A stretch of DNA of 64,000 nt, taken from an uncultured Caldilineaceae bacterium (GTDB lineage Bacteria > Chloroflexota > Anaerolineae > Caldilineales > Caldilineaceae). Location: contig CATOTS010000024.1 of NCBI GenBank assembly GCA_951813625.1, forward strand, positions 124,001-188,000, in the 5' to 3' direction. Made by a program: the position numbers and the translations under genes. The notes beneath the pieces were generated by a model. It was not told where the DNA came from, searched no databases, and saw only the letters and a list, made by a program, of their open reading frames with translations. This document shows positions 35,505-46,474 of the stretch, one piece after another; positions within the stretch are counted from its first letter, which is position 1, and the number at the start of each line of letters is the position of its first letter.

Positions 35505-36338
35505 TCAATGCGGGTCCCAGCAGCCTTCGCTGTAGGCTGCGCGCGTGAACAGTTTCTTGCGGTGCTGACTAGCGCGCGCGGTCCACTCGGGAGGGATCTC
35601 CTGCGTGTAGCGGTGGGGCGGACCGGCCTCTTTGAAGATGTCGATGTTGAAGAAGCGGTAGGGTTGCGGCGAGTCGACAGGCTTGGGCTCGACGGCATGG
35701 AAGATGCGCGCGTTGATGTAGACCATGCTGCCGGGCGGCAGCGCGAGCCGTTTCTCCTTGAGCGGGCGTCCGGCCTCTTCGTCGAACTCGCCCGCGAGCA
35801 TCCTCTCCGGCGCCGCCTCCCGGGTCGGTGCGACCCTGTGGCTGCCGGGAATAACCTTGAGGTTGCGGTCGCCGAGGGTGAAGCCGTTGAGATAGTAGAG
35901 AATCTGGACGTAGTATCGGTCGCGTTCGGCGAGATTGACGGGGTTCTCGTGCCGCCAGTGGTGGTGGTCCTGGTGGTAACCCAAAGGCGGGGCGCCGCGC
36001 GCGGCGATGTTGAGCGCCGAGTGGCAGAAGTGGTAGTCGCTGCCGATGGTGGCCCCCAGCAGCGAGGCGATAAAGGGATCGTCGATCAGCTGGTCGGCGT
36101 AGGGCCCGCGATCGTTCCAGGGGCGGACGAAGTAGGGCCTGGGCTCGACGTCGCCCGACTCCATCTGTTGGATGTAGGCGCGCACGTGGTCGAGGTCACC
36201 GATCTCTTTGATGAGGCTTTCACGGGCTACGTCGGTGAAGACGTTGGGATAGGAGATGAAGCCGTCGGTGTGGAAGGCGTCGATTTCGGCCTGCGTGGGG
36301 CCGTTGACGCGAAAGAGCGAGTGCTTGTCGGTGGTCAT
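35505..36338 (-). CDS. Phytanoyl-CoA dioxygenase (PhyH) family protein (2)
   Basis: A 277-residue Fe(II)/2-oxoglutarate oxygenase with ligands in GYHQDHHHWRH (His-x-Asp) and a distal His in NARIFHAVEP, followed by the PYRFFNIDIF segment. AAGAGAG precedes the ATG. It is distant from PhyH (1) in sequence and so not a recent copy. It is 85 bases upstream of the glycoside hydrolase and likely co-transcribed with it. The substrate is unknown. Confidence 0.92.
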   Translation of the reverse strand: MTTDKHSLFRVNGPTQAEIDAFHTDGFISYPNVFTDVARESLIKEIGDLDHVRAYIQQMESGDVEPRPYFVRPWNDRGPYADQLIDDPFIASLLGATIGSDYHFCHSALNIAARGAPPLGYHQDHHHWRHENPVNLAERDRYYVQILYYLNGFTLGDRNLKVIPGSHRVAPTREAAPERMLAGEFDEEAGRPLKEKRLALPPGSMVYINARIFHAVEPKPVDSPQPYRFFNIDIFKEAGPPHRYTQEIPPEWTARASQHRKKLFTRAAYSEGCWDPH

Positions 36339-36963
36339 GGGCAGCTCTCTTGGTAGTTGAACTGTATCATTGCTTTGAATTGGCACACGGATGGCGTGCT
36401 GAGGGATGGCAAAAAATTGGGGTGCCAGTGTTGCAATAATTGGCAGATGAATTGGGGCGCCCCAATCAGGGAACTACTCAGCCGCAATCAGCCTGCGACC
36501 CTGAATGAGGCGAGCGAAGGCGTTTTCCCTCTCCTCACTCCGCTATACTTTCTCCTTGCTTTTTGGACGGTCGGGCCTGCGGCCCTCCCTTGTGCGGGGG
36601 GACTCCCCCCGCAACGCCCCCCTCCTAAACCATCGCTCACCGACAGTACGTCGTCATTCTTGCAGTGGGGGTCATCCAACGTGGTGGCGGCCAACCGAAT
36701 AAGCGTTCAGATAATCTGAATGGCGGCGGGGATGAAGCACCGGTCGAGACAGACGCTGTATGCGGTTTGGCATTTACAGTTCCCGTTCGAATTCACATTC
36801 TTGCCCATGACAAGCTGGTCCAATTTTAGCATACTTGGAGGCTGTGCGTGTCCCGGGCGTGGGCGCCTCGATTCAACCATTACAAGCATTACTGGAAGTA
36901 GCCATACAGATCGCAAGTGTCATTTCTCGGTAGGTTTGACATATGACGACCGGAGGTTGACTC
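36339..36963. other. Divergent intergenic region holding repeat copy C
   Basis: Separates PhyH (2) from the acyl-CoA dehydrogenase gene. Besides repeat copy C (36481-36770) it has AT-rich stretches at 36360-36440 and 36785-36840 that could hold the two divergent promoters, but I could not fix convincing box pairs. Confidence 0.5.
36481..36770 (+). repeat. Dispersed repeat, copy C (long form)
   Basis: Colinear with copy B over its full length and closest to copy A in the 3' half. The first hairpin here reads GGGCCTGCGGCCC (loop change T to G), the second GCGGGGGGACTCCCCCCGC is identical in all copies, which suggests selection on structure. Followed by the conserved tail with CAGATAATCTGAATGGCGGC. 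Confidence 0.85.
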
Positions 36964-38133
36964 ATGGCACCCACCACCGATCCGTTCGATTTCGACGGCC
37001 TGCTCACGCCAGCACAGCGCGACCTGCGCGACCGGGTGCGTGAATACATGGAGACGGAAGTCAAGCCAAGGATCAACGACTACTGGGAACGGGGCGAGGT
37101 CGCGCTCCCCCTTGCTCTCGGTTTGAGCGAATTGCCGATCGTTGGCGGGACACTGCGGGGATACGACTGCGCCGAGCTCGACAACGTGAGCAACGGGCTC
37201 GTCAAGTATGAGCTGTGTCGCGTTGACGGCTCAGTGGGCACGATCTTCAGCTCGCACTCTGGTCTTGCCATGGGAGCAATTGGCCTGCTGGGGTCGGAGG
37301 AGCAAAAACGTCGCTGGCTTCCTGCGATGGCGAGCATGGAGCGTATGGGCGCATTCTGTATGACCGAGCCGCAACGGGGATCGGACGCTGCCCACATCCA
37401 GACGACAGCTCGCCGCGACGGCGCCGAATACGTGCTAAACGGTCAGAAGCGCTGGCCGGGCAACGGCACGATTGCGGACTTGCTCATTATCTGGGCGCGC
37501 GACGAGGCAGGGCACTTCGGCGGCTTTGTTCTCGAGGACCCGGCCCAGTTCGATGGGTTTACCGCCTCTCCCATCTGCGGCAGAATCGCCAAACGAGCAG
37601 TGCACCTGGCGGAGATTTCGCTTTGGGACGTGCGAGTTCCGGCGGCCAACCGGCTCGCCTACTGCAACAGTTTCAGCGACCTCGACACCGTTTTCGCCCA
37701 GACGCGCGCCGGCGTCGCCTGGGAGGCCGTCGGTCTCGCCGACGGCTGCTACGAAATCGCCCTTCAGTTCGCGTGCCGGCGTGAGCAATTCGGGAGGCCA
37801 ATCGGCGCCTTCCAACTGATCCAGGCCAAGCTGGTTGAGATGGCGGCGGGTCTCTCGCAGGCGCAGCTGCTGGTCTGGCGGCTGGCGCAGCTGATGGAGG
37901 ACGGTGCGGCGACAGCCGGCCAGATTTCGCTGGCCAAGCAATCGTGCGCTGCCACTGCGCGCCGCGCCGCCGCGCTGGCGCGTGAGATTCTGGGCGCCAG
38001 GGGCCTTCTCCTCGACAACCACGTTGCCCGCCTTTTCACAGACGCCGAGGCCACCTACACTTACGAGGGCACAAATGAGATCAATCTCCTGATCGCCGGA
38101 AGGGAGCTGACCGGTATCGGCGCGTTCGAATGA
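36964..38133 (+). CDS. Acyl-CoA dehydrogenase, glutaryl-CoA-dehydrogenase-like (copy 1)
   Basis: A 389-residue FAD flavoprotein that desaturates an acyl-CoA. Seen: FCMTEPQRGSDAAH (FAD/substrate loop), RREQFGRPIGAFQLIQ, and catalytic Glu368 in YEGTNEINLLIAGRELTG, the position used by short/medium-chain and glutaryl-CoA enzymes. GGAGGT precedes the ATG. Compared with its tandem paralogue it has some unusual residues, for example KRWPGNG in place of the conserved KRWIGNG, so it may be losing or changing function. The ligase that once followed it is reduced to a stub. Confidence 0.92.
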   Translation: MAPTTDPFDFDGLLTPAQRDLRDRVREYMETEVKPRINDYWERGEVALPLALGLSELPIVGGTLRGYDCAELDNVSNGLVKYELCRVDGSVGTIFSSHSGLAMGAIGLLGSEEQKRRWLPAMASMERMGAFCMTEPQRGSDAAHIQTTARRDGAEYVLNGQKRWPGNGTIADLLIIWARDEAGHFGGFVLEDPAQFDGFTASPICGRIAKRAVHLAEISLWDVRVPAANRLAYCNSFSDLDTVFAQTRAGVAWEAVGLADGCYEIALQFACRREQFGRPIGAFQLIQAKLVEMAAGLSQAQLLVWRLAQLMEDGAATAGQISLAKQSCAATARRAAALAREILGARGLLLDNHVARLFTDAEATYTYEGTNEINLLIAGRELTGIGAFE

Positions 38134-38259
38134 TCCGGGCCGTGGTTCCCGCGCAAACGATTTCGGTTGACCAACCAGCAAGCTCGCACCACAATCCGGC
38201 CAAGGCTGAGACCCTTAACCCACAGCCCGCCGCGCCGGCGGACGACCGGGAGCCCCCGC

Positions 38260-38450
38260 ATGCTGTCCGGCCTGATGATGGACTATGCGATTACGGTTGA
38301 CCGTACCCTCGAGCATGGCAACCGCCTCTATCCCTGCAAGCAGAACAACACCGAAACGCACGACGGCGCCATGCACGTCTTCACATGCCGCATCCTCTAA
38401 CAGCCGGTGAAGCGGTTGTGCAACGTGCTGGAGGGCCTGGGCATGCAGTG
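38260..38450 (+). pseudogene. 5' stub of a duplicated acyl-CoA ligase gene
   Basis: The reading frame starts [20 protein letters not shown] and is closely similar to the intact ligase at 40257. A TAA at 38398-38400 interrupts it where the intact gene has Tyr-Arg, and similarity resumes after the stop ([13 protein letters not shown]) until about 38450, where it ends abruptly at the PIN gene remnant. The 126 bases before the ATG also match the region before the intact ligase. This is the remains of the second gene of a duplicated unit. Confidence 0.88.
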
Positions 38451-38774
38451 CGTCAGGTGTCTTCAGCCATGTCAGGGCGCGTGAGCCGGCCGGTCCTCCC
38501 ACAACTGGCGAGTCGTTGGGACTAATGTGACTTCCGTGGCATCAAACAGCGAGCGAAATAAGCTTTCGAGAACCGTGTCTCCTTCTCGTAGCGGCTTAAC
38601 CAGTGTTTCCAGTACGACCAGTTCGCTGGAAAGAATGCTGAACTGTCCGGCCTGGGCCTGACGCCACATTTGATCGAGCAACTCGGCAAAGGGCTGGATG
38701 CGCTCCACACTGTAGATGAATCCACTGGCGTCAAGATAGATCGGTCCTTCCTGCGGAAGCGTCAGCGATCCCAT
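38448..38774 (-). pseudogene. PIN-domain (VapC-like) toxin pseudogene, frameshifted and truncated
   Basis: The N-terminal 90 residues are a good PIN domain: IYLDASGFIYSVERIQPFAE (first Asp), SSELVVLETLVKPLREGD (Glu), VTLVPTTRQLWE. The frame then runs into a stop at 38472, but in a neighbouring frame the sequence continues RALTWLKTPDALHAQALQH, the expected third acidic motif. A frameshift near 38480-38500 therefore splits the gene. The end of this second piece coincides with the ligase stub, whose reverse complement reads nearly the same bases (CTGCATGCC), so the junction looks like recombination at microhomology. Confidence 0.75.
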
Positions 38775-38884
38775 GACGACCTTTCGTCCCTGAGGTAGGA
38801 CTCCACTTCCTCGGCAGTGTTAAAGAGACGCTGACCGGGCGCCTCGCCCAGGATATCCACTGCGGACCGCCGTTCAAATTGCAC
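38762..38884 (-). pseudogene. Antitoxin remnant partnered with the PIN toxin
   Basis: The C-terminal ~40 residues, RRSAVDILGEAPGQRLFNTA and EEVESYLRDERSSWDR, match the tail of small antitoxins that precede PIN toxins of this type. The stop overlaps the toxin start by 13 bases, the usual coupled layout. The N-terminal DNA-binding part is missing; homology stops near the 5' flank of the second acyl-CoA dehydrogenase copy. A GTG at 38884 is only a formal start. Confidence 0.6.
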
Positions 38885-38957
38885 GAGTGAGAATTGCGAA
38901 GTGGTAACGCAAGAATTACACTTCCCTGAGGTACTTGCCACCGCGAGGTAACTTCCA

Positions 38958-40130
38958 ATGTCAACGCTCGTAAGTGACCCCTTCAACTTCGACGACCTTC
39001 TCACGCCGGAGCAGCGAGCGCTGCGTGACCGGGTACGCGAGTACATGGAAAGCGTGGTCAAGCCGGCCATCAACGACTACTGGGAGCGGGCCGAGATCGC
39101 GCTCGATCTCGCACTCGGCCTGGGAAAGCTGCCGATCATGGGCGGGACGATGCAGGTCCACGGCTGCGCGGGGCTGGACAACGTCAGCGACGGACTGGTC
39201 AAGTACGAGATCTGTCGCGTCGACGGCTCGATCAGCACGATCTTCGGCGTGCACTCGGGACTGGCGATGGGGTCGATCGGCATGTTGGGCTCGGAGGAGC
39301 AGCAGGAACGCTGGCTGCCGGCGATGGTGCGCATGGAGCGGCTGGGCGCGTTCGCGCTGACCGAGCCGGAACGCGGCTCCGACGCGGCCCATGTTCTGAC
39401 CACAGCCCGCCAGGTTGGTGAGCACTATGTCCTGAACGGGCGCAAGCGCTGGATCGGCAACGGCACGATCGCCGACCTGATCATCGTGTGGGCGCGCGAC
39501 GAGGGCGGGCGCTTCGGCGGCTTCGTGCTGGAAGACCCGTCGCAGCTGCCCGGTTTTGAGGCGACAGCGATGACCGGCAAGATCTCGAAGCGGGCCGTGC
39601 ACCAGGCCGATATCACCCTTGACGAGGTGCATGTGCCGGCGGCAAACCGGCTGGCGCACTGTAACAGCTTCCGCGACCTTGCGCGAGTGCTGGCGCTTGG
39701 GCGCGCAGGCGTGGCTTGGGAGGCGGTCGGGCTGGCCGCGGGCTGTTACGAGATTGCGCTCGACTACGCCTGCCGGCGCGAGCAGTTCGGCAAACCGATC
39801 GCCTCATTCCAGCTGGTGCAGGCCAAGCTGGTCGAGATGGCGGCCGACCTGGCGCAGTCGCAGCTCATGGTTTGGCGCCTGGCCAAGCTGATGGAGGCCG
39901 GGACGGCGACGGCGGGGCAGCTTTCGCTTGCGAAACAGAGCTGCGCGGCGAAAGCGCGGCGGACGGCAGCGATGGCCCGCGAGGTTCTGGGCGCCAATGG
40001 GATACTCCTCGATCACCACGCGGCGCGCCTCTTCACTGACGTCGAAGCCACCTACACCTACGAGGGCACAAACGAGATCAACCTCCTGATCGCCGGCAGG
40101 GAGCTGACCGGCATCGGCGCCTTCGTTTGA
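38958..40130 (+). CDS. Acyl-CoA dehydrogenase, glutaryl-CoA-dehydrogenase-like (copy 2)
   Basis: A 390-residue paralogue, colinear with copy 1. Motifs match the family better: GAFALTEPERGSDAAH, KRWIGNGTIADLI, RREQFGKPIASFQLVQ and catalytic Glu369 in YEGTNEINLLIAGRELTG. GAGGT lies upstream of the ATG. The gene is followed after 126 bases by an intact acyl-CoA ligase, so the pair would activate a fatty or dicarboxylic acid and then desaturate its CoA ester. This copy is likely the functional one. Confidence 0.94.
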   Translation: MSTLVSDPFNFDDLLTPEQRALRDRVREYMESVVKPAINDYWERAEIALDLALGLGKLPIMGGTMQVHGCAGLDNVSDGLVKYEICRVDGSISTIFGVHSGLAMGSIGMLGSEEQQERWLPAMVRMERLGAFALTEPERGSDAAHVLTTARQVGEHYVLNGRKRWIGNGTIADLIIVWARDEGGRFGGFVLEDPSQLPGFEATAMTGKISKRAVHQADITLDEVHVPAANRLAHCNSFRDLARVLALGRAGVAWEAVGLAAGCYEIALDYACRREQFGKPIASFQLVQAKLVEMAADLAQSQLMVWRLAKLMEAGTATAGQLSLAKQSCAAKARRTAAMAREVLGANGILLDHHAARLFTDVEATYTYEGTNEINLLIAGRELTGIGAFV

Positions 40131-40256
40131 ACCGTGCCCTCTTCCCCGCGCAACTGAATTCGGTTGACCAATCGGCAGGCCCGCACTACAATCCAGGCAA
40201 GGCTGAAACCCCGAACCCCCAGCCGAACGAGCCGCCAGACGACAAGGAGCCGCCCC

Positions 40257-41882
40257 ATGCTGTCCGGCCTGATGATGGACTATCCGCTTACGGTTGACCG
40301 CATCCTCGAGCATGGCAACCGCCTCTATCCCTACAAGCAGATCAAGACCAAATCGCCCGACGGCGCCATGCACGTCTACACCTACCACGACCTCTACCGG
40401 CGGGTGAAACGGCTATGCAATGTGCTGGAGTGGCTGGGCGTGCAGCCGGGCGACCGTGTCGGTACCTTCGCGTGGAACAACTTCCAGCATCTGGAACTCT
40501 ACTTCGCCGCGCCGGGCTCAGGCGCGGTCGTGCACACGCTCAACATTCGGCTTTTCCCCGGTCAGCTGGCCTACATCATCAACCATGCCGAGGACAAAGT
40601 AATCTTTGTCGACGCCACGTTGCTTCCGCTCGTCGAGAAGCTGGCCGGCGAAATCAAAGGAGTGGAACACTTTGTGCTCTTCAATGAGCCGTCGCTGGGC
40701 GCGGCGGCAAGGCTGCCGGGAGAGGTCCACAGCTACGAGCAGCTGATGGCCGCCGCCGACGAGTCCTACAGCTGGCGCATCGAGGACGAGAACCAGGCGA
40801 TGGGGCTCTGCTATACAAGCGGCACGACCGGCCACCCGAAGGGCGCGCTCTACAGCCACCGCTCGATGTACCTGCATACCATCGGCTCGTGCCAGGCGGC
40901 GGCGATCGGCCTGACCGAGAATGACGTGACGATGCCGGTCGTGCCCCAGTTTCACGCCATGGCCTGGGGCCTGCCCTATGCGGCGATCAATGTCGGCTCG
41001 GAGTTGGTCATGCCGGGGCCGCACATGCAGCCGGCCGCGCTGGCCGAGCTGATCGAAGAGGAGCGCGTGACCGTCGCCGCCGGCGTGCCCACCATCTGGA
41101 ACGGGCTCTATCACGATCTCAGAAACAATCCGCGCAACATCTCCTGTATTCGCGCCCTGGTAGTGGGCGGTTCAGCGATGCCGCGCAGCCTGATCGAGGC
41201 TTATGAGAGGGAGCTTGGCGTCAACGTTGTGCACGCCTGGGGCATGACCGAAATGTCGCCGTTGGGAACTGTGTCGAAGTTGCTGACGCGCCACCAGCGC
41301 CTGCCGCAGGACCAGCAGTGGGACTTAAAGGCGCGCCAGGGCTATCCGATCTCGGGTGTTGAGATGCGGCTCGTCAACGAGGCCGGCGAGGAGCTGCCCT
41401 GGGATGGAAAGACGATGGGGGAGCTGCAGGTGCGCGGCCCGTGGGTGGCGCGCGACTATTTCAAGCTCGACGGCAGCAGCGACAGTTTTACCGACGACGG
41501 ATGGTTTCGCACTGGCGACGTTGTGACGATTACGCGCGACGGTTTTATGACGATCACCGATCGCACCAAGGACCTGGTGAGGAGCGGCGGCGAGTGGATT
41601 TCGTCGGTCGAGCTGGAGAATCTGCTGATGGCGCATCCCGGCGTGCTGGAAGCGGCCGTGATCGCGCTGCCGCACGAACGCTGGAACGAGCGCCCGCTGG
41701 CGGTCGTTGTGCCGACCGACGCCGAGGACCCGCCGCCGGCGTCAGAGCTGCAGGCGTTCCTCGAACCCCAGATCGCCAAGTGGTGGATGCCCGACGACTT
41801 CGTCCTCATCGAGGAGCTGCCCAAGACCGGAACGGGCAAGTTTGACAAGAAAGTCCTGCGCCAGCAGTTCGCCGCCGGCTGA
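40257..41882 (+). CDS. Long/medium-chain fatty-acid--CoA ligase (AMP-binding)
   Basis: A 541-residue acyl-adenylate-forming enzyme. Seen: P-loop [30 protein letters not shown] (motif A5), [20 protein letters not shown] with the hinge and A8 region, and the catalytic lysine in [14 protein letters not shown]. It resembles the AlkK/FadD3 group acting on medium-chain or unusual acids. The ATG at 40257 follows AAGGAG by seven bases; the open frame before it is the duplicated leader and not coding. Works with the upstream acyl-CoA dehydrogenase. Confidence 0.94.
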   Translation: MLSGLMMDYPLTVDRILEHGNRLYPYKQIKTKSPDGAMHVYTYHDLYRRVKRLCNVLEWLGVQPGDRVGTFAWNNFQHLELYFAAPGSGAVVHTLNIRLFPGQLAYIINHAEDKVIFVDATLLPLVEKLAGEIKGVEHFVLFNEPSLGAAARLPGEVHSYEQLMAAADESYSWRIEDENQAMGLCYTSGTTGHPKGALYSHRSMYLHTIGSCQAAAIGLTENDVTMPVVPQFHAMAWGLPYAAINVGSELVMPGPHMQPAALAELIEEERVTVAAGVPTIWNGLYHDLRNNPRNISCIRALVVGGSAMPRSLIEAYERELGVNVVHAWGMTEMSPLGTVSKLLTRHQRLPQDQQWDLKARQGYPISGVEMRLVNEAGEELPWDGKTMGELQVRGPWVARDYFKLDGSSDSFTDDGWFRTGDVVTITRDGFMTITDRTKDLVRSGGEWISSVELENLLMAHPGVLEAAVIALPHERWNERPLAVVVPTDAEDPPPASELQAFLEPQIAKWWMPDDFVLIEELPKTGTGKFDKKVLRQQFAAG

Positions 41883-41914
41883 CCCCAGCGGGCGGGCCGT
41901 CGTGACCGTATAGG

Positions 41915-42775
41915 TCAGGCCGCGCCGTCCCACGCCCGCCGCAGCATATCGATGCTCTTCGGCACCGCGGTTTCGGCTGCCTCCGCCCCTTCCATCTCAA
42001 TAGAGCAGTAGCCGCGCCAGCCTGCTTCCCGCAAAATGCGAAAGATGCGGCCGTAGTCGAGGTCGAGCGTGTACCAACTGCCGCCGCCCGGGTATGTCTT
42101 GGCGTGGGCCAGTTGGACGTATGGCGCAATGCGCGCCATGGCGGCGTACATATCCTCTTCGAAGATGAAGTTGCCCATATCCAGGATCGCCTGCAGCCAG
42201 GGCGAGTCGACCGTCTCGATGATGCGGAGCATGTCCCCGGCAAAAGTGGTCAGCCCCCAGTGGTTCTCCAGCAGCAGCAGCACGCCGCGCTTTTCGGCAT
42301 GCGGCAGACAGCGCTCGATCGCGTCGACGACCCAGCCGAAGGCGTCGTCCATGGTATTGCCTTCCCAGGGCTCAACCCACCCCTTGGCCTTGATCAGGTC
42401 GTCGAAACTGCCCTGCTTGCGAAAGCCGCCCGAGTTGACGCGAATCGAAGGGATTCCCATCTCGTGCGCGAGGTCGATGCAGGCAAGGGTGTGGTCGATG
42501 TGCTGCTGACGTTCGCCCGCGTCGTCGTGGACGAAGTCCTGGTGAATCGACAGGTTGTATAGATCCAGGCCGAGGATGAAGGCCTGCCGCTTGAGTTTCT
42601 GCAGGTAGGCGTTTTCTTCCGACTCCATCTGTCGGTGCAGAATCTCCACCCCGTTTAGCCCCAGCTCCGCGGCTGCGTCGAGGACGCCTTCGATCGGTGT
42701 CTTCTCTGCCGTGAAGTGCCAGTAAGAGTACGTCGAGGTGCCCAGGCGAAGGCCGTTGCTGTGTTCATCTGTCAT
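41915..42775 (-). CDS. Sugar phosphate isomerase/epimerase (xylose-isomerase-like TIM barrel) (2)
   Basis: A 286-residue TIM barrel: LRLGTSTYSYWHFTAEKTPI at the start, GLNGVEILHRQME, VLLLLENHWGLTTFAGD with the conserved Glu-Asn, and LDYGRIFRILREAGWRGYCS then IEMEGAEAAET with the last metal ligand. GCAGGAG precedes the ATG. Probable hydroxypyruvate-isomerase- or inosose-type enzyme with unknown substrate. It is the last gene of the long amino-acid run, 51 bases after ilvD, and convergent with the ligase gene. Confidence 0.88.
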   Translation of the reverse strand: MTDEHSNGLRLGTSTYSYWHFTAEKTPIEGVLDAAAELGLNGVEILHRQMESEENAYLQKLKRQAFILGLDLYNLSIHQDFVHDDAGERQQHIDHTLACIDLAHEMGIPSIRVNSGGFRKQGSFDDLIKAKGWVEPWEGNTMDDAFGWVVDAIERCLPHAEKRGVLLLLENHWGLTTFAGDMLRIIETVDSPWLQAILDMGNFIFEEDMYAAMARIAPYVQLAHAKTYPGGGSWYTLDLDYGRIFRILREAGWRGYCSIEMEGAEAAETAVPKSIDMLRRAWDGAA

Positions 42776-42826
42776 AGGTCTGCTCCTGCGAAGGTTTTTA
42801 TCTGCTAAGGCCGGGTCATTTGGCGA

Positions 42827-44536
42827 TCAGGCGTCGGTGACGCATCCCTCGGAGGCGCTCGACACCGTTCGGATGTATTTCCAGAGGACGCCGCTGTTGG
42901 CCTTGTAATCCGGCGCGGTCCAGGCGACCCGGCGCCGGTCGATCTCCTCTTCCGCCACATCGAGCGTGAGCGTGTTGTTCTCGGCGTCGATCGAGATCGT
43001 ATCGCCGTTCTGCGCCAGGGCGAGCAGGCCGCCCTCCTGCGCCTCGGGCGTGATGTGGCCGACGACAAAGCCGTGGCTGCCGCCGGAGAAGCGCCCGTCG
43101 GTGATCAGGGCGACGTCCTGGCCCAGGCCCTTGCCCATGATCGCCCCGGTGATGCTCAGCATTTCGCGCATCCCCGGCCCGCCCTTGGGCCCCTCGTAAC
43201 GGATGACGACTACGTTGCCCGGCAGCACTTCGTCGCTCTCTATGCCGGCCAGGCAGTCCTCCTCGGAATCGTAGCAGACAGCCGGTCCGCTGAAGCGGAC
43301 GCCTTCTTTGCCGGTGATCTTGGCCACCGCCCCGGTCTCCGCCAGGTTGCCGTAAAGAATCTGCAGGTGCCCCGTCTCCTTGATGGGCTCGTCGACCGGC
43401 ATGATGATTTTCTGTCCGTCGGAGAGATCGGGGACGGTCTCCAGGTTCTCCGCCAGCGTCTTGCCGGTGACGGTCATGCAATCGCCGTGCAGAAAGCCCT
43501 CGCGCAGCAGCATTTTCTGCACCGCCGGAACGCCGCCCACTTCGTACAGGTCCTCCATCACGTACTTTCCGCTGGGCTTGAGGTCTGCCAGCAGCGGCGT
43601 GCGATCGGAAATGGCCTGGAAGTCGTCGATCGAGAGCTGGGCGTCGGTCGATTTGGCGATCGCCACCAGGTGAAGAACCGCATTCGTGGAACCGCCAAGG
43701 ACGACCGTGACGGTGATGGCGTTCTCAAAAGCCTCGCGCGTCAGGATATCGAGCGGTTTTAGGTCCATTTCGAGCAGGTTGCGGATGGCGGCGCCGGCTT
43801 CGACGCACTCCTGCTGTTTTCCTTCGCTGGTGGCCGGGTAGGAGGAGCTGTAGGGCAGGCTCATCCCGAGCGATTCGATGGCCGAAGCCATCGTATTGGC
43901 CGTGTACATGCCGCCGCAGGCGCCCTCGCCGGGACAGGAATTGCGCAGTACCTCGCGCATCTCTTCTTCGTTGATGTCAGCCGCCAGGTAGTGGCCGTAG
44001 GCTTCGAAAGCGGAGATAATGTCCAGTTTCCGGTCCGACTCTTTCTTGGGCACGGGCAGACTGCCCGGGCTGATCGTGCCGCCGTAGACCATCAGGCTGG
44101 GCCGGTTGAGACGCGCCATCGCCATCAGCACGCCGGGCATGTTTTTGTCGCAGCCGGGCAGCGAGATGTTGGCGTCATACCACTGGGCCCGCATGACCGC
44201 CTCGATCGAGTCGGCGATGATGTCCCGGCTCAACAGCGAGAATTTCATGCCCGACGTGCCCATCGACATGCCGTCGCTCACGCCGATTGTGTGAAAGATC
44301 AGGCCGACCTGCCCGGCATCCTGGACGCCCTGTTTCACGCGCCGGGCCAGCGCGTTGAGGTGCATGTTGCACGTGTTGCCCTCCCAGCCCATCGAGGCGA
44401 TGCCAACCTGCGGCTTGCTCATGTCCTCGTCGCTCAGCCCCACGCCATAGAGCATCGCCTGCGAGCCGACCTGCGAAATCGTCTGCGTGAGCATACTGCT
44501 GTACTTGTTGAGTTTGTGGTTTGTCGTCGCTGTCAT
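42827..44536 (-). CDS. ilvD: Dihydroxy-acid dehydratase
   Basis: Converts 2,3-dihydroxy-isovalerate and its methylvalerate homologue to the oxo acids of valine, leucine and isoleucine synthesis. A 569-residue Fe-S enzyme: [20 protein letters not shown] and [20 protein letters not shown] carry the cluster cysteines and metal ligands, and [31 protein letters not shown] are typical of the C-terminal part. GGGGAAGAG precedes the ATG. It follows cimA by 93 bases. ilvBN and ilvC, which make its substrate, are not in the window. Confidence 0.97.
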   Translation of the reverse strand: MTATTNHKLNKYSSMLTQTISQVGSQAMLYGVGLSDEDMSKPQVGIASMGWEGNTCNMHLNALARRVKQGVQDAGQVGLIFHTIGVSDGMSMGTSGMKFSLLSRDIIADSIEAVMRAQWYDANISLPGCDKNMPGVLMAMARLNRPSLMVYGGTISPGSLPVPKKESDRKLDIISAFEAYGHYLAADINEEEMREVLRNSCPGEGACGGMYTANTMASAIESLGMSLPYSSSYPATSEGKQQECVEAGAAIRNLLEMDLKPLDILTREAFENAITVTVVLGGSTNAVLHLVAIAKSTDAQLSIDDFQAISDRTPLLADLKPSGKYVMEDLYEVGGVPAVQKMLLREGFLHGDCMTVTGKTLAENLETVPDLSDGQKIIMPVDEPIKETGHLQILYGNLAETGAVAKITGKEGVRFSGPAVCYDSEEDCLAGIESDEVLPGNVVVIRYEGPKGGPGMREMLSITGAIMGKGLGQDVALITDGRFSGGSHGFVVGHITPEAQEGGLLALAQNGDTISIDAENNTLTLDVAEEEIDRRRVAWTAPDYKANSGVLWKYIRTVSSASEGCVTDA

Positions 44537-44629
44537 GAGTTTCTCTTCCCCGTGGAAAGTGCGGTAGACCCAAGAGATGAAGCCGCCGTCGAATGGGGGT
44601 CGGACTTGCTGCCCCGTATTCGACCTGGA

Positions 44630-46393
<1,764 letters not shown>

Positions 46394-46474
46394 TCGTCGA
46401 AACTCCCTACATAAGCGATTGCAAGAGAAGTCGCGCCTGCGTCTGCAGCCATGAATGGTCAATGCCCGGTAGCA

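Noticed and set aside
38167-38400. A 77-codon gene after the first acyl-CoA dehydrogenase
   Set aside because: Its second half is the stub of the duplicated ligase and its first half corresponds to the non-coding leader of the intact ligase, so it is not an independent gene.
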